Of a stretch of DNA of 42,617 nucleotides, positions 8,792 to 17,700 are shown piece after piece. A program made the position numbers and the translations under genes. The notes beneath the pieces were generated by a model. That model worked only from the letters and a program-made list of their open reading frames with translations, was not told the origin of the DNA and searched no databases. The stretch covers positions 1 through 42,617 of the forward strand of contig OMUH01000111.1 of the NCBI GenBank assembly GCA_900314195.1, given 5' to 3'. This DNA is from an uncultured Prevotella sp. GTDB taxonomy: Bacteria; Bacteroidota; Bacteroidia; Bacteroidales; Bacteroidaceae. Numbering within the stretch: the stretch's first letter is position 1; every line of letters starts with the position of its first letter.

Positions 8792-9490
8792 ATGGACTTC
8801 ATAGAACGTAATCTGTTTACAAAACTGCGGGCTGAAAACTTTAATACCGGTGAGAAAATAGAGCCAATGACAAAATATAAACAGGGAAAGCTGCAGCAAT
8901 ATATAGACAATATTGACAGTATGCCGCCGGGTAAGGTGAAGCTGTCAAACGACAAGCTCAATCAGCTGTTTGTGGAAATACAGTCGGGTGAGCGCAGGAA
9001 CAAGACGCCTGCCATTCAGACTATATATTTGCTTCGGATTATTGTTATCAATGTAAACCAGATGCTGAACGGCGGCATATCGCTTCGCGGCATAATACAG
9101 CTCGGGCAGTATCTGCGGGCCACGGATCAGGTGTTTGATTTTGTAAAGCTTGATCGCTGGCTGCGGGAGCTGCATTTGCAGCGCATGGCACAGCTTCAGG
9201 GGTCGGTGCTTGTTAATTTCTTCGGGTTTGACAAAAGCGAGATTCCGTTTGTGAAGAAAGTAGAGAAAAGTTCGGTGAAGCTGACGCTGAAATCCCTGCG
9301 CTTCAATTTCCTCGGTGAGCAGATCAAAGAGGCCGAGATAAAACAGAGGCAGGGCATCATTGCGCAGAGCACGCCGGTGGTGAAACACAGTCTGATCAGA
9401 AGTTTTAAGTTCTTTCGTTTTGCTCCGATAGAGGTGTCGAGCAACTTTTTGCATAATTTTACATCGTCACTGTCTGATTTAGAAGAATAA
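8792..9490 (+). CDS. Conserved-looking hypothetical protein
   Basis: 232 residues from ATG 8792 (242 if ATG 8762 is used; the shorter form starts MDFIERNLF). It is soluble and rich in Lys, Gln and Leu, with no signal peptide and no motif I recognise. A mostly helical middle part (VKLSNDKLNQLFVEIQSG onward) is followed by a basic C-terminus. It lies directly before the lysozyme gene on the same strand (17 bp gap), but that gene has its own -7 box. Function unknown. Confidence 0.7.
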   Translation: MDFIERNLFTKLRAENFNTGEKIEPMTKYKQGKLQQYIDNIDSMPPGKVKLSNDKLNQLFVEIQSGERRNKTPAIQTIYLLRIIVINVNQMLNGGISLRGIIQLGQYLRATDQVFDFVKLDRWLRELHLQRMAQLQGSVLVNFFGFDKSEIPFVKKVEKSSVKLTLKSLRFNFLGEQIKEAEIKQRQGIIAQSTPVVKHSLIRSFKFFRFAPIEVSSNFLHNFTSSLSDLEE

Positions 9491-9494
9491 TTTA

Positions 9495-9502
9495 TAAATT
9501 TG
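9495..9502 (+). promoter_or_regulatory. -7 element immediately before the lysozyme gene
   Basis: TAAATTTG lies only 5 bp before ATG 9508. Transcription would start at or just around the start codon, giving a leaderless or nearly leaderless mRNA if this box is used. The -33 position holds only TGTC. Confidence 0.4.
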
Positions 9503-9507
9503 CATCC

Positions 9508-10194
9508 ATGAGGCGTTTTTTTATATTCCTTCTTTGTTTGCGTGCGGCCTGCCTCACATTTGCGCAGGTGCAGTGCGAAGATACTTGCAGCCATATTCAC
9601 GGCATAGACATAAGTCACTATCAGGGCAAGGTGTTCTGGGAGGCCATTGGCAACAACTCCAAAATGGCGTATGTGTATCTGAAGGCTACTGAAGGCGGAA
9701 ACAACATTGATAATATGTATCAGACCAATATAGACCTTGCTCACAGATATGGCCTTATGGTTGGCTCTTATCATTTCTACCGTCCGAAGGTGTCGCAGCA
9801 GTTGCAGCTTGACAATTTCAAGGCGCAGTGCCGCCCTGGCAATCAGGAGTTGCTGCCGATGATTGACATAGAGACAAAGAGCGGAATGAAAACAGACGAG
9901 TTCTGTGACTCGCTGTTTAAGTTCCTGCGGCTTGTTGAGAAGGCTTACAGACAAAAACCGCTGCTTTACACATTCGCGAATTTCTATGACACGTATCTTC
10001 TTGGCAAGCTGCAGGGATATAAGGTCATGATTGCGCAATACACGCAGCGTGAACCGCGTTTGCGCGATAATTTTGATTTCATAATGTGGCAATATACTGG
10101 AAAGGGACATATCGACGGCATTAACGGGTATGTAGATAAAAGCCGTTTCATGGGACGTCACAGGCTGAGGGAGATTCGTTTCAGACATAAATAA
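9508..10194 (+). CDS. Glycoside hydrolase family 25 lysozyme (N-acetylmuramidase)
   Basis: 228 residues. A signal peptide (1-20) is followed by one GH25 domain. It has HGIDISHYQG (strand 1, Asp34), YVYLKATEGG, GSYHFYRP and the catalytic pair in MIDIET (Asp120, Glu122). The end has IMWQYTGKGHIDGINGYVD, also typical. It cleaves the beta-1,4 bond after N-acetylmuramic acid in peptidoglycan and probably acts in the periplasm or outside. There are no extra cell-wall-binding repeats, so it is a minimal enzyme. The gene stands alone with its own promoter box and is unlikely to be phage-derived, since no phage genes are near. Confidence 0.93.
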   Translation: MRRFFIFLLCLRAACLTFAQVQCEDTCSHIHGIDISHYQGKVFWEAIGNNSKMAYVYLKATEGGNNIDNMYQTNIDLAHRYGLMVGSYHFYRPKVSQQLQLDNFKAQCRPGNQELLPMIDIETKSGMKTDEFCDSLFKFLRLVEKAYRQKPLLYTFANFYDTYLLGKLQGYKVMIAQYTQREPRLRDNFDFIMWQYTGKGHIDGINGYVDKSRFMGRHRLREIRFRHK

Positions 10195-10285
10195 CGTTCT
10201 TGTATGGCTTTATTACCGGTGTAGAGACCGCTAATCATAATTCACTCACTATTGTTTATTTAGAAAACTAAAACGGAAAAGATAT

Positions 10286-11500
10286 ATGGCAATAATAAAA
10301 TGTCCTGAATGTGGGCACGAGGTCAGCGATCATGCTGAGACATGCCCGTCGTGCGGAATAGCAATAGCCGGACACATAGCAAGATGCCCACAGTGTGGTT
10401 ATTATTATTTTAACAATCTGACAGCGTGTCCGCATTGTCATGCACCCCGGCCGGATGATGCCGCAACAGCCTCGCAGCAGAATAGTGTTTTGAAAGAAAA
10501 CTCCGACAGTGCTGACAATGTAAACAATAACAGCGCATATGTTGCTCATACAGGTGTACAAGACGGTGCAGGTGGTGGCGCTAACGGTAATAACGGCGCG
10601 TCAACGGAAAGCAACCCAAACAAAAACCGTAACATTATAATAGCTGTTGCGGTGGCTGTCATAGTTGTTATTGTTGTTGCGTTCAATATGTGCGGCAATG
10701 ATGATCCCGATGCGAAGGGAGATGATAAAGAGCAGACAGCCTATGAATATGCCATGCAGTCAGATGATCCGGCGGTGCTTCAAAGTTATCTTGACACTTA
10801 CACTGATGCTGATGAGGCTCACCGTGACAGTATAATGGCACACCTTCAGCGGCTTCAGTCGATAGATGCCGACTGGAACAATGCCCTTGTCAGCGGTACA
10901 AAGAGCGCTCTTGAGGAATATCTTGAGAAACATCCTGACTCTCCGCATAAACAGGAGATTTGGGACAAGATTGATTCAATAGACTGGAGCATTGCCAAGA
11001 GCAAGAATACGCCTGAGGCTTATCAGACATATATCAGCGACCATTCAGACGGCAAGTATGCTGACCAGGCTGAAGACGCTATAAAGAAGATAAAGACAAA
11101 AGACGTGCAGCCTGAAGAGAAGCAGATGGTCAGCGGCCTGTTCAGGCGTTTCTTCCAAAGTATTAACACACGCAATGACGGTGCTCTGACCGGAACATGC
11201 GAAGACGTGCTGACGTCTTTTCTTGGCAAGCCGCAGGCAACGAAGAATGATGTCGTGACTTTTATGAATAAGATTTATAAGGCTGACGTCAGCAATATGA
11301 ACTGGTTCATAAACAATGATTATGATATAAAAAAGCGTGAGGTCGGCGATGAAGAGTATGAATATCAGGTAACCTTCTCTGCACAGCAGGTTGTAGACAA
11401 GACGACCGGCGAACAGAAAAAGACAAAGTTCAAGATAAAAGCAAAGGTTAGCCCAGAAGGGAAAATATCCGAGATGAACATGTCGAAGATTATAGAGTAA
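10286..11500 (+). CDS. Zinc-ribbon membrane protein with extracytoplasmic domain
   Basis: 404 residues. Two zinc ribbons lie at the N-terminus (CPECGHEVSDHAETCPSCG at 6-24, then CPQCG...CPHC at 35-51). A low-complexity Asn/Gly linker follows (about 60-115), then one membrane helix (116-134). The remaining part has helical-repeat-like segments with the recurring phrase SYLDTYTDAD, EYLEKHPDSPH, TYISDHSDGKYAD. A C-terminal domain of about 120 residues resembles NTF2-like or DUF4878 folds. The ribbons would face the cytosol. The function is unknown. It ends at a strong bidirectional terminator. Confidence 0.8.
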   Translation: MAIIKCPECGHEVSDHAETCPSCGIAIAGHIARCPQCGYYYFNNLTACPHCHAPRPDDAATASQQNSVLKENSDSADNVNNNSAYVAHTGVQDGAGGGANGNNGASTESNPNKNRNIIIAVAVAVIVVIVVAFNMCGNDDPDAKGDDKEQTAYEYAMQSDDPAVLQSYLDTYTDADEAHRDSIMAHLQRLQSIDADWNNALVSGTKSALEEYLEKHPDSPHKQEIWDKIDSIDWSIAKSKNTPEAYQTYISDHSDGKYADQAEDAIKKIKTKDVQPEEKQMVSGLFRRFFQSINTRNDGALTGTCEDVLTSFLGKPQATKNDVVTFMNKIYKADVSNMNWFINNDYDIKKREVGDEEYEYQVTFSAQQVVDKTTGEQKKTKFKIKAKVSPEGKISEMNMSKIIE

Positions 11501-11575
11501 CAGCTCTGTGGTTTATTCGCCGTTCATCCCAAGTATTGATGAAAATAAAAAGCTCTGTCAATTATATATAGTGAT

Positions 11576-11629
11576 AAAACAGACAAAAAGGCCTGCCATA
11601 AAAATATGGCAGGCCTTTTTGTCTGTTTT
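11576..11629. terminator. Bidirectional terminator, perfect 25-bp inverted repeat
   Basis: Two 25-bp arms (11576-11600 and 11605-11629) are exactly complementary around a 4-nt loop. The core is AAAAAGGCCTGCCATA and its complement, giving a T-tract on either strand. It serves the converging zinc-ribbon gene and dnaJ-like gene. The last two bases of the right arm are part of the dnaJ-like stop codon (11628-11630). Confidence 0.93.
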
Positions 11630-12326
11630 AGGCAGAACGCATTTCGCGTAGCAGTTGCTTCTGGCGTTCCGTCAGCGTTGTCGGCAATTTGACCTGGTAA
11701 GTAAGAATCAGGTCACCCTGCGTGCCATTGCTGCGCATTTTTCCCTTTCCACGAAGTCTTACCTTCGTTCCGTTCTGTGTTCCCGGTTTGATTTTCAGTT
11801 TCAGTTTCTTTCCTTGTATGTTTATGATAATGTCGCCTCCAAGAATAGCAGTGTACATGTCGATGGTTACACTTGCATTCATCTCGCCGTCGTCAGGCTC
11901 CTCGTATGACGAGAACCCGCCGAACGGATTTCTGCCGGCATGGAAAGATGAACCAGCTGAGTGGAAGCCGCCACCGCCAAACAAATCCTGGAAGAAGCTT
12001 GAGAAGCCGCCGCCTCCGCTGTTGAAAGAGCTGAAGTCGAAACCCTCGAACGGATTGCCGCCTGAGGAACCACTGCCACCAGCTGCATTGAACGCGTCAG
12101 CCTGTTGCCAGTTCTGTCCGTACCGGTCATATTTGGCCCGTTTCTCAGGGTCGCCTATAACATCGTATGCTTCATTAAGAGCCTGGAATTTCGCCTTGGC
12201 CTTCGGATCGTTCGGGTGAAGGTCGGGGTGGAACTGCTTAGCCCTTTTCCTGTAAGCAGCACGGACATCCTTCTGCGGAATGTCCTTGCTGACTCCTAAA
12301 ATCTTGTAATAATCTATAAATGCCAT
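11628..12326 (-). CDS. J-domain co-chaperone (CbpA/DnaJ-like, short form)
   Basis: 232 residues. The J domain (about 4-68) carries the HPD motif at 33-35 that stimulates the ATPase of Hsp70. A Gly/Phe-rich linker (about 80-140) follows. Only one beta-domain follows (about 145-230), with KIKPGTQNGTKVRLRGKG, as in the substrate-binding part of DnaJ. It lacks the cysteine-rich zinc region and the second C-terminal domain of full DnaJ, so it is a CbpA-type accessory protein rather than the housekeeping DnaJ. No heat-shock partner (grpE, dnaK) is adjacent. Confidence 0.9.
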   Translation of the reverse strand: MAFIDYYKILGVSKDIPQKDVRAAYRKRAKQFHPDLHPNDPKAKAKFQALNEAYDVIGDPEKRAKYDRYGQNWQQADAFNAAGGSGSSGGNPFEGFDFSSFNSGGGGFSSFFQDLFGGGGFHSAGSSFHAGRNPFGGFSSYEEPDDGEMNASVTIDMYTAILGGDIIINIQGKKLKLKIKPGTQNGTKVRLRGKGKMRSNGTQGDLILTYQVKLPTTLTERQKQLLREMRSA

Positions 12327-12732
12327 AATATCAATTCCTCCTTTTTTTCATTTGTTCTTTCTGCTTTTTGTTACAGCAAAAAACGTGCCCGACACACTGT
12401 TTCTAAATGTTATTTTTCAAATCCATGATATTTTGTTTCTTTCCATGCTATTCTTCCTTTCCAGGCAAGTCTGCTTATGGAGACTTCTTGTTTCATATCC
12501 ACATGGTGTTTTCTGTATAGATTATTATAGCTAAATCAGCCCACCAAATTGCACTTCTATGTTGAACTTGCCGTCTTTAAGGAACAAATAACTTTTCAAT
12601 CTTACATAATTGATTGTGATAATTGTATGATTCTGTTTACAGTTCTTCAATTATTTTTTGTTTCGTCAGGGTGTGTAGCTTCTTTTTATATTTGCTATGG
12701 GCTCTAAGCTATTTCATCTTAGTTCTTTCCGA

Positions 12733-12771
12733 GCGGACGGCCACGATGGCTACACCCTGCACGTGGACAAT
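12733..12771 (+). repeat. Dispersed intergenic repeat, copy A
   Basis: A 39-bp unit beginning GCGGACGGCCAC and ending ACCCTGCACGTGGACAAT. It matches copy B at 19591-19629 in 32 of 39 positions without a gap. The 18-bp end is identical to copy C at 24092-24131. All copies are outside genes. Confidence 0.75.
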
Positions 12772-12790
12772 ATTCCATTGCTTTATGATT

Positions 12791-12856
12791 TTATCACCAT
12801 GGTGATAAAAAATTATCACGCTTATGATAAAAAATTATCACCATGGTGATAAAAAA
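12791..12856. promoter_or_regulatory. Three-site operator array upstream of kdgK
   Basis: Three copies of a 22-bp unit lie head to tail at 12791, 12813 and 12835. Each is an 18-bp dyad plus AAAA. Sites 1 and 3 are the perfect palindrome TTATCACCATGGTGATAA. Site 2 keeps the outer TTATCA...TGATAA but has a changed centre. The 22-bp period puts all sites on the same DNA face. The array lies about 80-145 bp upstream of the -7 box of kdgK and points to a dimeric regulator binding cooperatively. It does not match a LacI operator with central CG, and the regulator is unknown. Confidence 0.8.
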
Positions 12857-12935
12857 AACGTATGAGCTGATAAGCTATATGATTGTGAAAAATAATTTTT
12901 TTGCTGTTTTGTTTCGTTGTGTTCAAAAAATAAGC

Positions 12936-12943
12936 TAAATTTG
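12936..12943 (+). promoter_or_regulatory. -7 element of the kdgK-eda promoter
   Basis: TAAATTTG fits TAnnTTTG. At the right distance upstream there is only TTTC (12912-12915, 20-bp spacer). A weak -33 element would suit activation from the three-site array. The transcript would start near 12950, leaving a leader of about 54 bases. Confidence 0.6.
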
Positions 12944-13003
12944 CGGTTGAAACAAACGATAAAAAGTAATCAGAACAAATAATTATTCTAAAACATCTTA
13001 AAA

Positions 13004-14026
13004 ATGGCAAAAATTGTAACATTAGGTGAGATTATGCTTCGTCTGTCTCCTGAGGCAAACGACCGTTTTATCCAGGCTGATTCATTCCGCATCATTCCGG
13101 GCGGCGGTGAGGCTAACGTAGCTGTCAGCGTGGCTAACTATGGTCACGACGCTTATTTCGTAACAAAGCTTCCGGCTCATGAGATTGGTCAGATAGCTGT
13201 TAACGCTTTGCGTCGTTACGGAGTTCACACCGATTATATTTCACGCGGCGGCGACCGTGTAGGTCTGTATTATGCTGAGACAGGTGCCAGCATGCGTCCG
13301 TCAAAGGTTATCTACGACCGTGCCCACAGCGCTATTGCTGAGGCTGATCCTTCGGATTTCGATTTCGACAAGATTATGGAAGGTGCACAGTGGTTCCACT
13401 GGAGCGGCATTACACCGGCCATCTCTGACAAGGCTGCCGAGCTGACTAAGCTTGCCTGCGAGGCTGCTCACCGTCACGGCGTTACTGTCAGCGTTGACCT
13501 TAACTTCCGTAAGAAGCTCTGGACCTCAGAGAAGGCTATATCTGTAATGCGTCCGTTGATGAAATATGTTGACGTTTGCATCGGCAATGAGGAAGACGCT
13601 CAGCTCTGCCTTGGCTTCAAGCCTGACGCTGACGTGGAAGGCGGTCATACAGACGCTGCCGGCTATCACAAGATTTTCGAGCAGATGGCTAAGGAGTTCG
13701 ACTTCAAGTATGTTGTGTCAACTCTTCGTGAGTCTCTTTCTGCAACACACAACGGCTGGAAGGCTCTTATCTACAACGGCAAGGAGTTCTATGAGAGCAA
13801 GCACTACGATATCAACCCTATCATTGACCGTGTCGGCGGTGGCGACTCATTCGCAGGCGGTCTTATCCACGGCCTGCTGACAAAGGCAAACCAGGGCGAG
13901 GCTCTTGAATTTGCTGTTGCAGCATCAGCACTGAAGCACACTATTTCTGGCGACTTCAACCTTGTAAGCACAGCAGAGGTAGAGTCACTTGCAGGCGGTA
14001 ATGCCAATGGCCGTGTGCAGAGATAA
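13004..14026 (+). CDS. kdgK: 2-keto-3-deoxygluconate kinase (PfkB family)
   Basis: 340 residues. It phosphorylates KDG to KDPG with ATP. PfkB features are the N-terminal substrate region with GGGEANVAVSVANYG (about 33-47) and the C-terminal ATP/anion-hole motif RVGGGDSFAGGL, with the catalytic Asp in GGGDS. The KDG assignment rests on the family and on the adjacent KDPG aldolase gene 44 bp downstream, and it matches uxaA in the same window. Codon use is strongly biased (GCT, CGT, AAG), suggesting high expression. Likely controlled by the three-site array upstream. Confidence 0.93.
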   Translation: MAKIVTLGEIMLRLSPEANDRFIQADSFRIIPGGGEANVAVSVANYGHDAYFVTKLPAHEIGQIAVNALRRYGVHTDYISRGGDRVGLYYAETGASMRPSKVIYDRAHSAIAEADPSDFDFDKIMEGAQWFHWSGITPAISDKAAELTKLACEAAHRHGVTVSVDLNFRKKLWTSEKAISVMRPLMKYVDVCIGNEEDAQLCLGFKPDADVEGGHTDAAGYHKIFEQMAKEFDFKYVVSTLRESLSATHNGWKALIYNGKEFYESKHYDINPIIDRVGGGDSFAGGLIHGLLTKANQGEALEFAVAASALKHTISGDFNLVSTAEVESLAGGNANGRVQR

Positions 14027-14070
14027 TAGAATAAAAAAAGGTAGACAGCTTTAAAATCAACAATAAAAAA

Positions 14071-14742
14071 ATGGCTAAATTCAATAAAGTACAGGTTATG
14101 ACGGCCATGAAGGAGACCGGTATGGTTCCGGTGTTCTTCAATAAAGACCTTGAAGTTTGTAAGAATGTCGTAAAGGCTTGCTACGACGGTGGTGTGCGTG
14201 TATTCGAGTTCACCAACCGCGGCGACTTTGCTCATGAGATTTTCGGTGAGCTCGTAAAATGGGCTGACAAGGAATGCCCGGAGCTTATTCTCGGTGCCGG
14301 CACCGTTATCGACGCTCCTACAGCTGCTCTTTACATTCAGCTTGGTGCCAACTTCATCGTTGGTCCTAACTTCAACCCTGAGATTGCACCGGTCTGCAAC
14401 CGTCGTCTTGTTCCTTATTCTCCTGGCTGCGGCTCAGTGTCAGAGATCAGCAATGCTCAGGCAGCAGGCTGCGATGTTACAAAGGTGTTCCCGGCCGGCA
14501 ATGTAGGTGGTCCGTCATTCGTAAAGAATGTTCTTGGTCCGCTGCGCTGGTCAAACATCATGGTGACAGGTGCCGTGTCTCCTGACAAGGAGAACCTTAC
14601 CGAGTGGATCAAAGCCGGTGTGCTTTGCGTAGGTATGGGCTCAAAGCTGTTCCCGAAGGATGTGGTGGCAGCTAAGAACTGGAAAGCAATAACAGACAAG
14701 TGTGTTGAGGCTCTTGGTTATATCAAGGCAGCACGCGCTTAA
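14071..14742 (+). CDS. eda: KDPG aldolase (Eda)
   Basis: 223 residues, normal length. It splits 2-keto-3-deoxy-6-phosphogluconate into pyruvate and glyceraldehyde 3-phosphate. Family markers are ILGAGTVIDAPTAA, GANFIVGPNFNPE, VPYSPGCG, and VTKVFPAGNVGGP with the Schiff-base lysine before VFPA. Cytosolic trimeric TIM barrel. It is co-transcribed with kdgK and carries the same biased codons. The 3' end overlaps the predicted start of the sensor kinase by 41 bp, and a terminator follows 14 bp after its stop. Confidence 0.95.
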   Translation: MAKFNKVQVMTAMKETGMVPVFFNKDLEVCKNVVKACYDGGVRVFEFTNRGDFAHEIFGELVKWADKECPELILGAGTVIDAPTAALYIQLGANFIVGPNFNPEIAPVCNRRLVPYSPGCGSVSEISNAQAAGCDVTKVFPAGNVGGPSFVKNVLGPLRWSNIMVTGAVSPDKENLTEWIKAGVLCVGMGSKLFPKDVVAAKNWKAITDKCVEALGYIKAARA

Positions 14743-17700
14743 GCGAATAGCTCTTAACAGTGCCATCGTCGCCTTGACGGTGGCACTGTTTTTTTTATGT
14801 TCAGCCTGTTCGCGTCCGGTTAGCGCTGTCGCCGAAAAGCTGAACAGCAAGGCCTATGCCTTTCATTACAGAAACCTTGATTCCGTTGTATACTATTCTG
14901 AGCAGGCACTGAAGGCATCTGACGGTGATGACCAGAGCTACTCAGAGGCTCAGAACAACCTTGCCTTTGCAAGCATAGCCCGTATGCATTATTCAGATGC
15001 TGCCCGCCGTCTGGAAGATGTGCTTGCCGTTACCGACAACCAGGTAGAGCTGCTTGTTGCCGACGTACAGATGATGCGTCTGTGCCAGAGAGAATCGCGC
15101 AACAAGGAATTCTACGACTATCACGAGCAGGCGCTGCAGCGCATCATAAGGATACGTGAGTCGTATGATGAGCTTACGCCGCACCAGGCAGCACGCATGG
15201 CATACGCAAACTCTGAGTTTCTTTTTGTCTCCTCAGCATATTATTATTATCTCGGACAGAAAGACAAGTTCGTAAAGGCATTGTCGAGAATAAATGCCGA
15301 TGAGCTGCTTCATGACACAGCACAATATCTCAACTATTTATATAATGTAGGAGCCGGTGATTATCTGCGTGGCCCTGACCGCCTTGATGTTGCCGAAAGG
15401 GAGATGGACTGCCTGCTGCACTGTTATGTGCTTTCGGCCGACGGCGGATATACCTACTGGCAGGCGCAGGCCCTGCAGGCTTTCTCAGAGCATTTGCAGG
15501 ACAGGAGCATAGCGCGTGACGTGATGCGCAGGCACCGCTCGCTGCTGTATATCATCAATACCGATGACATGCCCGACGGACTTCTCGCCGGGAACCTTGC
15601 ACAGCGCTCGCAGAGGCTTTTCGCGGCCTATGGCGACGTCTATCAGTCGGCGGGCGCAAACAGAACCCTTGCCTCTTGCTTTTTTAATATTGCAGACTAC
15701 AAGTCATCGCTCATCTGTCTGAACAACGCCCTTTATGCCGACACTGCCATCATGCAGGCACCTGACCTCGTTGCCTCAATACGTGAGCAGCTTTGCATGA
15801 CTTATTCGGCCCTTGACGACAAACGGGCCAGCGACTACAACAGAAACATATATCTAGACCTTCAGGAAGGCACCCGCCAGGACAGGCTGCTTGAAAGCCG
15901 TGCCGCGCAGCTTCGCTCATCGTCGGTGCAGCTCAACGTTATGATAGTGGCCATTCTCATTCTTATTATAGTGCTGATGGTCATGCTCCTGATGGTGAAC
16001 CGCCATCACATGGGCGTGCGCAGTCTTGAGCCATTGCTGAAACCGCTTGAACGATGGAAGGAAGAATATCATAATGGCATGACGCGTGATGAGGAGGAAT
16101 GCGCGCAGCTCACCGGCCGAATAGAAGAGGAACAGGCCTTGACAGACCAGGCTCGGCGCCGGTTGCTGGAACACCGTGCCAAGATTTCTCTCGTGACGAG
16201 CGTGACGCCGTTTATCGACCGTATGCTGCATGAGATTAAACGGCTCAGAAAGAATAACGAGACAGCTGACATCAGGCGTGAACGCTTTGAATATGTCGGT
16301 GAGCTGCTCGAACAGATAAACCGTTACAACAAGGTGCTCACTGACTGGATACAGATGCGGCGTGGCGAGCTGAGCATAAACATAACCAGCTTTCAGCTTG
16401 AGGATGTGCTGAAAATTGTCCGCGGAGGCATTACGGCATACAAAATGCAAGGGGTTGAACTTGATGTTCCACAGACAGATGTCGTCGTAAAGGCCGACAA
16501 GACCCTGACGATGTTTATGATAAACACCATTGCTGACAATGCCCGCAAGTTCACGCCGCGTGGCGGACGGATATCGATATCTGTAACAAAAAATGAAAGT
16601 TATGCAGAGATCTCAGTTGCGGACAATGGCTGTGGCATGGACTCTGAGCAGGTGAGCCATCTTTTTGACAGGACATATACCGGCGGGCATGGCTTCGGAC
16701 TGCTCAACTGTAAAGGCATAATAGAAAAATACAAGAAGACGTCATCACTGTTCAGTGTATGCGACATTTTCTGCCGCAGCGATAAAGGCCGTGGCACAGT
16801 GGTCTCATTCCGGCTGCCTGTGGGCCGCCGTCGCATGGTGAGCCGCACGGCAATGACCGTTGTGTCTGTGGCTCTGTTGCTTGCCATGCCGCTGATGATG
16901 TCTCTGAACATTCATAATGACGGAAACATTCCTGCCGGCAGGCAAAATGCAAAGACAAAGACTGTGGCAAACACTGGATTGGCAGGACGTGATTCTGACA
17001 TGACACTGGCAGAATATTATGCAGGAAAAGCATACAGCTGCAATGTAAATCTGCATTTTGACTCAACCATGGCATATTCAGACTCAGCCCTGACGCTGAT
17101 AAACAGGCGGCTTGCCGTTTCGGGCACTGACACGCTCAGGCGGCTGCGCATGGTGAGGCTCAGTGTATACAACGAGACTGCCGTGGCAGCCCTTGCCTTG
17201 CACAAATGGGATACTTACAGGAAATACAACAAGGCATATACCGACCTCTTCAATGTGCTGTCGACAGACAACACTCTTGCCCATTATGTGAGAAGCATGC
17301 AGAAGTCGGAGGGCAACAAGCAGGTTGCCGTGGTCATTCTCGTTCTTCTGCTGCTGCTTATCATCCCGTTATATTATTTTATGTATTACCGCCGGCAACT
17401 TTATTTCCGTTACTGCGTGGATTGTGTGAACAGCATCAACGGCCGTCTGCTTGCCGGGGGCACAGCTGCTGAAAAGCTCACAGATATAACGGCCATGTGG
17501 CAGAAAGCGCTTGCCGGCCGCGACGTGATAGGGAACAACATTACCGACAGTCTGTCGGTAATAGTAAAAGATATTACAGAAACGCTCCGCCGTGCAGTGG
17601 CCGCCGACGGCCGCCGCCTGCATGACAAGGAGGCGCTTCAGGAGCGTGTGCAGCGTCTTGAATATGAGAACGGGCGCTATCATGTGTCGAATGCCATTCT

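Noticed and set aside
12791-12856. The 18-bp dyads as intrinsic terminators
   Set aside because: They have no loop, low GC, repeat at a fixed 22-bp period, and no gene ends just before them on either strand.
12822-13022. Minus-strand ORF across the operator array and the start of kdgK
   Set aside because: It begins within kdgK codons, has no promoter, no family similarity and a very Phe/Tyr-rich sequence expected of AT-rich DNA.
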